Assembly: GCA_900538475.1 (NCBI GenBank)
Contig: UPYT01000018.1
Coordinates: 1 to 64,000 of the forward strand
Length of the DNA stretch: 64,000 nt
Direction of reading: 5' to 3'
Source: an uncultured Clostridium sp.
Lineage (GTDB): Bacteria; Bacillota; Clostridia; Lachnospirales; Lachnospiraceae
Part shown: piece by piece, positions 1 through 7,655 of the stretch
Layout: the number at the start of each line of letters is the position of its first letter
Numbering within the stretch: position 1 is the first letter of the stretch
Program-made: the position numbers and the translations under genes
Notes under the pieces: model-generated
Told to the model about the DNA's origin: nothing
Database searches by the model: none
Seen by the model: only the letters and a program-made list of their open reading frames with translations

Positions 1-2
1 TG

Positions 3-599
3 GCGGATGTGTACCGCTATTTTGAAAAGCTGGAGACCGGCTATATGGATGTGATCCGGGACAGCATTGAAAGCCGAGCCAATGAGGTATGCAGAGAACC
101 CGAAGAACTTAATCCCATGGTAGTTTATCTTCATTCTGCTTCATACGCGACTAAGCATGGAGAAACAGACGCATACTGGCTTTCTGACCAGGCGAATTTT
201 TCCTGCAAAGTTGCCATTGAGCAGGCGATCAGTGCCCATTATAGGGATAATAGGCTGGATACTGCTTCTGCGGTGCAAGAGATTTTGGAGGAATTTGGAG
301 CAGAGCGGCTGAACTTTATTCTCGCCAATACCATTCAGCATAAGGATGCAGATGGGCGGATTTCTCGTGATAACAAAGCATGGGCAAAGACCATTCCAAT
401 GCCGGAGGATAGTGCCACTTCCCAGCAATGTGCCGATCTGATAGTGGATCGAGTCAATCCGGGACTGGTGGATCTGTTTACAAGACAGGCTCGAAAGACC
501 GTTCAGGAGAAAGAAAAAGGCTCTGTCCTGCAAAAGCTCAAACAGGAGCTGCCTGTCCATAAGCCTGCCGCCCCGAAGAAACAGGGCCCGGAGAGATAA
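3..599 (+). CDS. DUF3849-like element protein, 5' end outside window
   Basis: The reading frame is already open at the window edge (codons from base 3), so the true start lies upstream; the GTG at 9 is only the first possible start inside. About 199 residues are visible. The sequence resembles the DUF3849 proteins of clostridial conjugative and mobilisable elements, with the block YLHSASYATKHGE and a lysine-rich, proline-containing tail. Function is unknown. It ends 2 bp before a MobC-like gene, so it belongs to the mobilisation operon. The family name is from memory. Confidence 0.7.
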   Translation, partial: ADVYRYFEKLETGYMDVIRDSIESRANEVCREPEELNPMVVYLHSASYATKHGETDAYWLSDQANFSCKVAIEQAISAHYRDNRLDTASAVQEILEEFGAERLNFILANTIQHKDADGRISRDNKAWAKTIPMPEDSATSQQCADLIVDRVNPGLVDLFTRQARKTVQEKEKGSVLQKLKQELPVHKPAAPKKQGPER

Positions 600-601
600 C
601 T

Positions 602-940
602 ATGGCAAAGCGTAAGAGGGATATGCAATTAAACTTTAGAGTTTCATCGGAGGAGCTTGCTGTGATTGAGCAAAAAATGTCTCAGCTTGGAACCTCAAAC
701 CGTGAAGCCTATCTAAGAAAAATGGCACTGGATGGGTATGTGGTCAAGCTGGAACTGCCGGAATTAAAAGAGCTGGTCTCTCTGATGCGCCGAAGCAGCA
801 ACAATTTGAATCAGCTGACCCGTAAAGTGCATGAGACAGGGCGGGTTTATGATGCTGACTTGGAGGATATATCCCAGCGGCAGGAACAGTTATGGGAGGG
901 GGTGAAGGAAATCCTTACCCAACTTTCCAAACTTTCATAA
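602..940 (+). CDS. MobC-like relaxosome accessory protein
   Basis: This 112-aa basic protein starts with a ribbon-helix-helix-like segment (N-terminal KRKRDMQLNFRVSSEEL, then a helix pair to about residue 45). A conserved RRSSNNLNQLTRKVHETG segment follows, as in MobC-type proteins that help a relaxase nick oriT. The start is ATG at 602 behind GGAGAG, which overlaps the end of the previous gene. It lies upstream of the relaxase at 1829. Confidence in the family is good; DNA binding at oriT is inferred. Confidence 0.8.
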   Translation: MAKRKRDMQLNFRVSSEELAVIEQKMSQLGTSNREAYLRKMALDGYVVKLELPELKELVSLMRRSSNNLNQLTRKVHETGRVYDADLEDISQRQEQLWEGVKEILTQLSKLS

Positions 941-960
941 CAGGGATAGGTACTCCATTT

Positions 961-1013
961 GCGGAGGGAGGAAAGGCGTTTCTTCGCCGCACCTCCCTCC
1001 GCTTTTTCTTTTT
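961..1013 (+). terminator. Strong intrinsic terminator after the MobC-like gene
   Basis: An 11-bp perfect stem (GCGGAGGGAGG at 961-971 pairing with 992-1002) contains a smaller inner GGCG/CGCC hairpin. It is followed by TTTTTCTTTTT. It separates the MobC-like gene from the gene at 1092. Confidence 0.85.
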
Positions 1014-1091
1014 GCCGGTATCCTTGTCTTTTGACTGTCCATACCGGATAATATGAAATAGAATAGCAGTGTAGCAAAGGAGTGAAAACAG

Positions 1092-1394
1092 ATGCTGACC
1101 TTTGAAAAAGTGTTGGAGATTTTTGCGGACTATCTGGCCGCAGACGAGACCATCGAAGTTTATATCAGCTGTCACGGATGTGTAAGGGTTGAGTTTGGCC
1201 AAGACTTTCACTATTGCACCGGCGAGGTGTGCCATACTCCCAAGGAACTGTTCGACCTCTTAGCCGATGATTACCGGACTTATGTAGAGATTGAACTGAC
1301 CAAAGGCAAACGGGAGCTTACGGAAGATGATGTAAAGGAAGCGGATGCCCTATGCAAACGGTATCTGGACCGCTGGAAGGAGGAACTGGAATGA
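1092..1394 (+). CDS. Small acidic hypothetical protein of mobile element
   Basis: A 100-aa acidic protein with no recognised domain; it has two cysteines near residue 30 and at about residue 46, and an acidic C-terminus. The ATG at 1092 is preceded by AAAGGAGTGAAAAC, a good ribosome-binding site. Its stop overlaps the start of the next gene (ATGA at 1391-1394), indicating translational coupling. Proteins of this size in this position are typical passengers of clostridial integrative elements. Function unknown. Confidence 0.75.
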   Translation: MLTFEKVLEIFADYLAADETIEVYISCHGCVRVEFGQDFHYCTGEVCHTPKELFDLLADDYRTYVEIELTKGKRELTEDDVKEADALCKRYLDRWKEELE

Positions 1395-1690
1395 AGATTT
1401 TGAAATGCCTGCTGATGATCGTAACTGCACCGGTCATTTTGGTGCTGACGCTTTTTGTCTGGCTCTGCACGGGGCTGATCTACATATCCGGTCTGGTGCT
1501 TGGCCTGCTCAGCATTGTGATTGCTCTGCTTGGCGTGGCTGTGCTGATTGCCTACTCCCCACAGAATGGTGTAATCCTTTTGGTTATGGCATTTTTGATT
1601 AGCCCTATGGGACTGCCGCTGGCTGCAATCTGGCTGCTGGGCAAGGTGCAGAGTTTGAAATTTGCGATCCAGGATAAGGTGTATGGATAA
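1391..1690 (+). CDS. CD1845-like small membrane protein
   Basis: A 99-residue protein made almost entirely of hydrophobic segments: roughly residues 4-28, 30-50 and 55-80, then a short polar tail. It starts at ATG 1391 inside the ATGA overlap with the preceding gene, rather than at an upstream in-frame codon. It resembles, from memory, the 'CD1845 family' membrane proteins found beside relaxases in clostridial elements. Role unknown; probably in the cytoplasmic membrane. Confidence 0.75.
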   Translation: MKILKCLLMIVTAPVILVLTLFVWLCTGLIYISGLVLGLLSIVIALLGVAVLIAYSPQNGVILLVMAFLISPMGLPLAAIWLLGKVQSLKFAIQDKVYG

Positions 1691-1694
1691 AGAA

Positions 1695-1723
1695 ACAGGA
1701 TGTCAGATTTAACATCCTGTCTT
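1695..1723 (+). terminator. Hairpin after the membrane-protein gene
   Basis: A perfect 9-bp stem (ACAGGATGT at 1695-1703, ACATCCTGT at 1712-1720) with an 8-nt loop and a short CTTT tail begins 4 bp after the stop codon. The weak T-tract makes it a modest terminator or a mobilisation structure. Confidence 0.55.
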
Positions 1724-1828
1724 TACAAAATCGGAAGTGAAACTGCAATATTTTCGGAAGTCAAAAAGGTTAAAAGAACGCGGTCTGCTACGACAGGCCG
1801 TTTTCTTTTCGGAAAGGAGGTCTGACCT

Positions 1829-3241
1829 ATGGCAACCACAAGAATCATGCCGCTTCATGTCGGCAAGGGCCGCACAGAAAGTCGGGCGATCAGTGACATC
1901 ATCGACTATGTGGCCAATCCAAAGAAAACAGATAACGGCAGGCTCATTACCGGCTATGCGTGTGACAGCCGGACTGCGGATGCAGAGTTTCTTCTGGCAA
2001 AGCGGCAGTACATTGCCGCTACCGGACGAGTTCGCGGTGCGGATGATGTGATTGCCTATCATGTGCGCCAGTCCTTCCGCCCCGGTGAGATCACTCCGGA
2101 AGAAGCAAACCGGCTGGGTGTGGAATTTGCCAAGCGTTTTACCAAAGGCAATCATGCCTTTGTGGTCTGCACTCACATAGACAAGTCGCACATTCATAAT
2201 CACATTATCTGGTCATCGGTCAGCTTAGAATATGATCGGAAATTCCGAAACTTTTGGGGCAGCACCAAGGCAGTCCGACAGTTAAGTGACACCATCTGCA
2301 TCGAAAACGGACTGTCCATTGTGGAGAATCCGAAACCTCACGGAAAGAGCTATAACAAATGGCTGGGCGATCAGGCAAAGCCCTCTCACCGAGAGCTGCT
2401 ACGGGTGGCGATTGACAACGCATTATCACAAAGTCCTATTGACTTTGAAGAACTGCTGAAGTTGCTGCAAGAGTCCGGCTGTGAGGTATCAAAGCGCGGA
2501 AAATCGTATCGTCTGAAGCTCCCCGGTTGGGAGAAAGCCGCCCGCATGGACAGCCTGGGCGAAGGATATGGATTGGAAGATTTACAGGCAGTTCTCTCCA
2601 GGAAGAAAGCGCATACCCCACGAAAGAAAACAGTCACAAAGGCAGAGCCGCCGAAGGTCAATCTGCTGGTGGACATTCAGGCAAAATTGCAGGCAGGAAA
2701 AGGTGCTGGCTATGCTCGATGGGCTAAAGTTTTCAATCTGAAGCAAATGGCACAGACCATGAATTACTTGTCAGAGCATAACCTGCTGGAGTATGCGGTT
2801 TTGGAAGAAAAGGCTGCGGCTGCCACGGCACATCACAATGAGCTTTCGGCGCAGATCAAAGCGGCTGAAAAGCGCATGGCAGAGATCGCTGTTCTGCGTA
2901 CTCACATCGTAAATTATGCCAAGACCCGTGAGGTTTATGTGGCATACCGCAAGGCGGGTTACTCTAAGAAATTCCGGGAGGAGCATGAGGAAGAAATCCT
3001 GCTCCACCAGGCTGCTAAGAATGCTTTTGATGAGATGGGGGTCAAGAAGCTTCCCAAGGTCAAAGAGTTGCAGACAGAGTACGCGAAATTGTTGGAAGAA
3101 AAGAAAAAGACCTATGCCGAGTACCGGCGTTCCCGTGAGGAAATGCGGGAGCTTTTAACGGCAAAGGCCAATGTGGATCGGGTGCTGAAAATGGAGGTAG
3201 AACAGGATGTTGAAAAAGAAAAAGACCACGGCCAGCGATAA
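1829..3241 (+). CDS. HUH relaxase / mobilisation nuclease (MobA-like)
   Basis: A 470-aa relaxase that would nick and covalently hold one strand at oriT during conjugative mobilisation. The N-terminal half (about 1-200) carries the metal-binding histidine motif HIDKSHIHNH at residues 116-125. A candidate catalytic tyrosine is Tyr27 in IIDYVANPKK. The C-terminal part (about 270-460) is highly charged and probably coiled coil. The ATG at 1829 follows GGAAAGGAGGTC. Its length suits MobA/relaxase-domain proteins of clostridial elements. No conjugation (type IV secretion) genes are in the window, so the element may be mobilised in trans or its transfer genes may lie to the left. Confidence 0.92.
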   Translation: MATTRIMPLHVGKGRTESRAISDIIDYVANPKKTDNGRLITGYACDSRTADAEFLLAKRQYIAATGRVRGADDVIAYHVRQSFRPGEITPEEANRLGVEFAKRFTKGNHAFVVCTHIDKSHIHNHIIWSSVSLEYDRKFRNFWGSTKAVRQLSDTICIENGLSIVENPKPHGKSYNKWLGDQAKPSHRELLRVAIDNALSQSPIDFEELLKLLQESGCEVSKRGKSYRLKLPGWEKAARMDSLGEGYGLEDLQAVLSRKKAHTPRKKTVTKAEPPKVNLLVDIQAKLQAGKGAGYARWAKVFNLKQMAQTMNYLSEHNLLEYAVLEEKAAAATAHHNELSAQIKAAEKRMAEIAVLRTHIVNYAKTREVYVAYRKAGYSKKFREEHEEEILLHQAAKNAFDEMGVKKLPKVKELQTEYAKLLEEKKKTYAEYRRSREEMRELLTAKANVDRVLKMEVEQDVEKEKDHGQR

Positions 3242-3353
3242 GCTGGTCCTGGTCAAAAGCGTTCGCAGAACGCGCAGCCACAGAATGAAATTCTGTGTTC
3301 AAAGGGGCTTGGGGGCACTGCCCTCAACAAGCAGTTTGTGGCGAAATGGATAG
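3207..3353 (+). CDS. Possible 48-aa basic peptide overlapping relaxase end
   Basis: An ORF starting inside the last codons of the relaxase gene (ATG 3207, beginning MLKKKKTTASDKL) and running through the hairpin field. It is short and highly basic. There is no clear ribosome-binding site except an AGGTAGAACAGG run. It may be a real small element protein or a chance frame across structured DNA. Confidence 0.3.
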   Translation: MLKKKKTTASDKLVLVKSVRRTRSHRMKFCVQRGLGALPSTSSLWRNG

Positions 3354-3370
3354 CCACAAGCATTGCTTGC
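3259..3370. other. Hairpin-rich segment, candidate oriT or structured RNA
   Basis: At least four inverted repeats follow each other within 112 bp: GCGTT/AACGC (3259-3273), CACAGAAT/ATTCTGTG (3279-3297), a near-perfect TTGGGGGC/GCCCTCAA (3309-3327), and TTGTGGC/GCCACAA (3336-3359). An alternative CAAG/CTTG pair lies at 3357-3369. Such packing just after a relaxase gene fits an origin of transfer or a folded RNA. No nic consensus was recognised. Confidence 0.4.
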
Positions 3371-3395
3371 CACAATATGCTGCGCATAAAATAAA

Positions 3396-3438
3396 AAAAC
3401 TAACGACGGGACGCTTACTGCCTCCTATCGTTAGTTTT
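3396..3438. terminator. Bidirectional terminator between convergent genes
   Basis: A perfect 11-bp stem: AAAACTAACGA at 3396-3406 pairs with TCGTTAGTTTT at 3428-3438. It carries A/T tracts on both sides. It lies between the rightward relaxase unit and the leftward XRE gene and overlaps the latter's stop codon, so it can serve both strands. Confidence 0.85.
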
Positions 3439-3745
3439 CTGTGTTTAAGCGACTTATAAAACCAATCAGCATAATCAGATCGTCATCTGACATCTTTCTC
3501 ATTCCGTCCAAAGCCTTCTTGATAAGCTGAGGGTTATTCTCCTGTGCATCAAAAAATTGAAGCGGCGTGATTTCAAAATACTCACAGATGTTGAGAAACT
3601 GCTTCATAGACGGCATAGAACGCCCGGAAGAAATCGCCTGAATATAGCTTCTGTTCTGCCCTAACTCCATGCTCATCTGATATTCTGAAACGCCTTTTTT
3701 CAATCGTAATTCTGTGATTCGATTGCGGATAAATTCTTCGTCCAT
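3431..3745 (-). CDS. XRE-family transcriptional regulator
   Basis: A 104-aa protein with an N-terminal helix-turn-helix of the Cro/CI type (about residues 8-65, including ELRLKKGVSEYQMSMELGQNRSYI). A C-terminal helical tail follows. An earlier in-frame start exists at 3841, but ATG at 3745 has a clear AGAGGTGAG site 5-6 bp upstream and a sequence starting MDEEFIRNRI as in relatives. It is convergent to the relaxase and divergent from the SLOG gene, and probably regulates element genes and itself. Confidence 0.85.
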   Translation of the reverse strand: MDEEFIRNRITELRLKKGVSEYQMSMELGQNRSYIQAISSGRSMPSMKQFLNICEYFEITPLQFFDAQENNPQLIKKALDGMRKMSDDDLIMLIGFISRLNTEN

Positions 3746-3902
3746 ACGCTCACCTCTTTGCTCTTTTAGCATAGCAGAAAGCAATTCTTGATACTTCGTA
3801 TGTGTTGTGTTATAATTTTGTAATATAACCTTTATACGCATTATTATTTGCGTTATTTTTGCTTTATATGCGTAATCAAGGCAGTTATCAAGGGTGATTT
3901 GT

Positions 3903-4445
3903 ATGAATCAGTATGCCTGTGCCATTACCGGCCACAGACCAACAAGATTTTGCTTTGGATATAATGAGGAAGATCCTCTATGCCAAAAGCTAAAAGAATG
4001 TCTCCTGGAGCAGTTTCGGATACTCCATGACGAGAAATTTGTCCGTACTTTTTTTGTCGGCGGTGCTCTTGGTGTAGATATGTGGGCTGGAGAACAGCTG
4101 CTAACATTGAAAGCACAAACAGGATACGAGGATATTAAAATTATCGTTGTAATTCCCTTCATCGGCTATGACTCTAAATGGCCGGATCAGAGTAGACATA
4201 GATTGAAAAAGCTGATCCAAAACGCAAACGATTCTATTGTTATTTCACATTCTGCGGATGTTTCCAGTTATAAAAAAAGAAATTATTATATGGTCGATCA
4301 TGCAGAGTACATCATCGGTGTGTTTGATAATCAGAAAAAGCTGCGCTCAGGCACAGCACAGACAGTCAACTATGCCTTACGAAACGGAAAAGCAATCACT
4401 CTGATCCATCCAGATACTATGGAAATAACAGCCCCTGCGCCTTAA
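3903..4445 (+). CDS. SLOG / DUF1273-like (YpsA-type) protein
   Basis: A 180-aa Rossmann-like protein: ITGHRP near the N-terminus, the glycine-rich FFVGGALGVDMWAGEQ at about residues 53-68, and a GTAQTVNYAL segment near 153-162. These are features of SLOG nucleotide- or ligand-sensing proteins of the DUF1273/YpsA group. ATG at 3903 is preferred over GTG at 3894 because AAGGGTGA lies about 6 bp upstream. It is divergent from the XRE gene. SLOG proteins are often linked to defence or nucleotide signalling; the ligand here is unknown. Confidence 0.8.
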   Translation: MNQYACAITGHRPTRFCFGYNEEDPLCQKLKECLLEQFRILHDEKFVRTFFVGGALGVDMWAGEQLLTLKAQTGYEDIKIIVVIPFIGYDSKWPDQSRHRLKKLIQNANDSIVISHSADVSSYKKRNYYMVDHAEYIIGVFDNQKKLRSGTAQTVNYALRNGKAITLIHPDTMEITAPAP

Positions 4446-4509
4446 CAAATTCACAAAAATTTTTCATTGGCATTTCCAACAAAATATTTTCATTGAAGGA
4501 GTGCTGTGA

Positions 4510-4515
4510 TATAAT
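4510..4515 (+). promoter_or_regulatory. Candidate -10 box of the cargo-island promoter
   Basis: A perfect TATAAT lies 225 bp ahead of the first island gene. The matching -35 position (around 4487-4492, TTTTCA) is weak, so activation or a different start point is possible. The transcript would run through the leader ORF (4553) and the hairpin at 4666. Confidence 0.4.
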
Positions 4516-4552
4516 AAAATATAAAACTATGCTCAGAACAAATGGTGCCGCT

Positions 4553-4744
4553 ATGAACAAATATATTGGACAGCAATTTGCTGCTTTAAGATACGAAAAA
4601 AATATTTTGGTTGTTGAAGAAACTACATCCGCTGGTGGATGCGGCTTCTTCAACGCGGCTTCTTCATGCCCTGCGTCAGCCTGTCTTTATGACAGTGCGG
4701 CGTGGGGCATTTTTTATTGTTCGGAAAGAGGTGGCCTGATATGA
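4553..4744 (+). CDS. Possible 63-aa leader peptide or XRE-gene relic
   Basis: The ORF begins MNKYIGQQFAALRYEKN, which resembles the first helix of XRE regulators, but the rest (cysteine- and alanine-rich) does not continue such a domain. Its TGA (4742-4744) overlaps the ATG of the next gene (4741) as ATGA, and it runs through the hairpin at 4666-4717. It could be a translated leader coupled to the island or a decayed regulator fragment. No strong ribosome-binding site is seen. Confidence 0.35.
   Translation: MNKYIGQQFAALRYEKNILVVEETTSAGGCGFFNAASSCPASACLYDSAAWGIFYCSERGGLI
4666..4717 (+). terminator. Terminator or attenuator ahead of the island
   Basis: ATGCCC (4666-4671) pairs with GGGCAT (4705-4710), with inner pairing CTGTC/GACAG (4681-4695), followed by TTTTTTATT. 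It lies only about 25 bp before the first island start codon. It could end upstream transcripts or act as an attenuator controlling entry into the 20-kb operon. Confidence 0.65.
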
Positions 4745-6225
4745 ATTTACCAAAACGAAATAGTGCGGACGGGCGCTGTTACTGGATGAAGCTCGAGGTG
4801 CAGGAAGAACTGCAACCGCTCTTTGACCAGTGTATCCAGGATGCCATTGACGGGAGAATCACGCGGCTTGATTGCCACTGGCCGCCGGTAGTGGTCAGCA
4901 GCGAAGGCGCGCCCTTTGAGGTGTGGCAACTGCTTCGGACATGGACCGAAGCGCAGCGGGCCGAGACCCTTGACGCGGAAAAGGCCATCGCCTTCAGCGA
5001 AAACCTGCGCCGCCAGAGCCGGTGGGGTGAAATTGACCACCATCTACTTGATATGCTGCAACGGGAGCTACAGGAGAAATATTTTATCGTGACAGGCAAT
5101 GAAGATGACCACTTCTGGGATCGGGAGTATTCCCTAAAACCAGGTATCCGTGCAGAGCAGGTCCCGGAGCCGCTGCTGCGTTTCGCCTGCTATGTGGCGG
5201 TGAGCTATAAGGTATATGGTATGGACTTTCAGTATCTGGACGCCAATTACCTCTTTGGATTGGTGGAGAAAGTCCGTCCGGATATGGTGAAAAAGCTGAA
5301 AGAACATGGGACCGGCAGGTTGCCGCTCAACCTGCAAAAGCGGAAAACAGAGCACTTCACCGCATCGGCCAACGATGCCTTTGCTGCAATCCGTATTACT
5401 GCCAGGGACAATACGGAGGAATGCTGCCGTGAAGTGCTGAACTACCTGTGTGAGCTTCTGGAGCAGGAGGATTTTCCCCGCAGCTATGCGGTGGAGTTCA
5501 AAGGACCGGAAAAGAGGTATCTTCCCATCACAGGTCTGCCCAAAAAGGGAGTAAACCAGCTCTTTGCCTGTGCCGTGCAGTACCCCGGCCTCCACCCCCT
5601 GATGGAACGGTACGCCCGGCTTGCCATGCGGCAATATGAGCAGTACACCAATCTCAGCGATGAGCAGTGCGCGCTCCCCGGAAGTTTTGCCGTGTTCGCT
5701 CTGGGAATGCTGGGGCAAGAGTGGCGGCAGCTGGTATGGGATTATCTCGATCTCTGTGATGATGAGCACTCCCACTTACAGGAAAAATTCCTCCGGGAGT
5801 ATGTGAAACAGTTCGGATTTACCGCCGATACCGTCCCTGTATTTGTCCGTGGGGTGCTGTCCATGCAGAACATGAAGTATTCCAAGGACTATGCCGCGTG
5901 GATGGCAAACGCAGAAAGCCTGGACGCTCTGCTGGAGGCAAAAATCCACCTGTCTGAGATCGTTCCAAGCGGTTTTTCCTCCGACGAGGATGACGAGGAT
6001 GACGATGATGACGAGGACGAGAAACCCGCAGAAGAAACAGAAGCCAGCCCGGAGGAAGTGCTGCAATACGCATGGGAAACGGTCTGCTATGTGATCTGGG
6101 GCAAAGCCAGCGCCAAGGGTGGTCAGAAAGTGGTGGAAGCAGCTTCGGAGGAACTGAAGGAACTTTACCGACAGATTTTTATTCCGATAACGAAGAACCT
6201 GGAAGGAAGTGGTGGCCTGCTATGA
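4741..6225 (+). CDS. DUF6138-like protein, first of a tandem pair
   Basis: A 494-aa soluble protein with no signal peptide or membrane segment. From memory it resembles the DUF6138 family (name unverified). It begins MNLPKR and has a central block, about residues 200-225, RKTEHFTASANDAFAAIR, that is almost identical in the next gene. Near residues 418-440 there is a very acidic Asp/Glu stretch absent from the paralogue. The ATG at 4741 follows GAAAGAGGTGGCC. Function unknown; the company of immunity-type proteins suggests a role in protection against toxins. Confidence 0.8.
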   Translation: MNLPKRNSADGRCYWMKLEVQEELQPLFDQCIQDAIDGRITRLDCHWPPVVVSSEGAPFEVWQLLRTWTEAQRAETLDAEKAIAFSENLRRQSRWGEIDHHLLDMLQRELQEKYFIVTGNEDDHFWDREYSLKPGIRAEQVPEPLLRFACYVAVSYKVYGMDFQYLDANYLFGLVEKVRPDMVKKLKEHGTGRLPLNLQKRKTEHFTASANDAFAAIRITARDNTEECCREVLNYLCELLEQEDFPRSYAVEFKGPEKRYLPITGLPKKGVNQLFACAVQYPGLHPLMERYARLAMRQYEQYTNLSDEQCALPGSFAVFALGMLGQEWRQLVWDYLDLCDDEHSHLQEKFLREYVKQFGFTADTVPVFVRGVLSMQNMKYSKDYAAWMANAESLDALLEAKIHLSEIVPSGFSSDEDDEDDDDDEDEKPAEETEASPEEVLQYAWETVCYVIWGKASAKGGQKVVEAASEELKELYRQIFIPITKNLEGSGGLL

Positions 6226-7616
6226 GTTTGCCGAAACGCGACGGCGTACAAGGTCGTTATTATTTGATCCAGAAACCAGATACGAATCCCGAAGTGCTGG
6301 AACACGCCGATCAGTGCATCCAGGATGTGTTGGATGGAACTGCAAAAGAAAACCATTCCGGCTATCCGGTGGTCGTTCGGAACCAAAGCGGAACGCCCTT
6401 TCTTCCCAGCCAACTCCTGGAGCGGTATCTGTCCAAACTGCCTTTGAAGGGATTCCCCTACGAGGAAGCTGTTATATTCTGCGATGCCCTACGGCGGCTG
6501 GTGGGCTGGAGGGAGATTGGCTACACCTTGGGAAAATACATCAAACACCAGGTGCAGGAGAGGTTTTTTGAGATTAGAGAGAATGAGGACTACTTTTCGC
6601 CTTTCCCACTCTGTACCGCATGGCCGGAGCTACGGCCGGAGGATGTGGACGAGAACCTACTGCGCTTTACCTGCTATGTGGCGGTCTACTATACGGTGTA
6701 TGGAGCCAGCGATAATACGGTTATAACCGAACACTACCTTGATCTGGTTTCCCAGCTTCGCCCGGATATGGTGAAGCAGCTGAAAACAGCTGGCAGCGGC
6801 AAATTGCCAAAGGACATCCAGCGGCGTAAGACGGAGCATTTCACCGCATCGGCCAATGATGCGTTTGCTGCCATCCGCATCACCGCCAGGGACTCCACCG
6901 AGGAGTGCTATGCTGAAATCCTGGACTACCTGTGTGCGGTGTTGGAACAGGAGGAATTTCCCCGCAGTTACTCGGTGGAGTTCCGTGGGAAGGAAAAACT
7001 CTATCTGCCCATTCCCGGCTTGCCCAAAAAGGGCGTCAATCAGCTCTTTGCCTGTGCTGTGCAGCACCCTGATCTTCATCCGGCTATGGAGCGATACGCT
7101 CGTTTGGCTATGCGGGAGTTTGAGTGGTATCAAAACCTTGCGGATGAAGCCTGTGCGATGCCCGGCACCTTCGCCGTGTTTGCCCTGGGGCTGGAGGGAG
7201 AACCGTGGGCGCCGCTGGTGACGGAGTATCTGGATCTCTGCGACGACGAGCACTCCTCCCTGCAAGGAAAATTTCTTCATGCCTTGATTCGGAAGTTTGG
7301 GTTTCAATTATGGACACTGGGGGTATTGGTGCGGGGCGCATTATCTATGCAGTGGCTGGAGCCTGCCAGAGAATTCCGCAGCCTGATCGCCAATGGGGAA
7401 AGCCTGGATGCACTGCTGGCAGTCAAGCGCCGCTTTTCCGCTTATCTCCTGCCGGAAGAAAACGAAGACCCGAAATTCCGGGCCATCGCTTGGCAGAGCC
7501 TGCTCTGGGCCATCTGGGGGCAAGCCTCTGAAAACGGCGGCAGCAAGGTCATTAAGACGGCTCCGAAGGAACTGAAAGAGCGGTATTCTGAAATTTTTCG
7601 ATCACAGGATGCGTAA
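6222..7616 (+). CDS. DUF6138-like protein, second of a tandem pair
   Basis: A 464-aa paralogue of the preceding protein, colinear from MSLPKR at the N-terminus to a KELKERYSEIF segment at the C-terminus. It lacks the acidic insert. The start is ATG 6222 within a 4-bp ATGA overlap with the previous stop; a longer frame from 6072 merely overlaps the upstream gene. Strongest identity is in the central block (about residues 205-300), including GLPKKGVNQLFACAVQ. This suggests duplication with a constrained core. Function unknown. Confidence 0.82.
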   Translation: MSLPKRDGVQGRYYLIQKPDTNPEVLEHADQCIQDVLDGTAKENHSGYPVVVRNQSGTPFLPSQLLERYLSKLPLKGFPYEEAVIFCDALRRLVGWREIGYTLGKYIKHQVQERFFEIRENEDYFSPFPLCTAWPELRPEDVDENLLRFTCYVAVYYTVYGASDNTVITEHYLDLVSQLRPDMVKQLKTAGSGKLPKDIQRRKTEHFTASANDAFAAIRITARDSTEECYAEILDYLCAVLEQEEFPRSYSVEFRGKEKLYLPIPGLPKKGVNQLFACAVQHPDLHPAMERYARLAMREFEWYQNLADEACAMPGTFAVFALGLEGEPWAPLVTEYLDLCDDEHSSLQGKFLHALIRKFGFQLWTLGVLVRGALSMQWLEPAREFRSLIANGESLDALLAVKRRFSAYLLPEENEDPKFRAIAWQSLLWAIWGQASENGGSKVIKTAPKELKERYSEIFRSQDA

Positions 7617-7655
7617 AGAGATCTGCGAAATCTTTTACTACAAGGAGGCTGCCCA

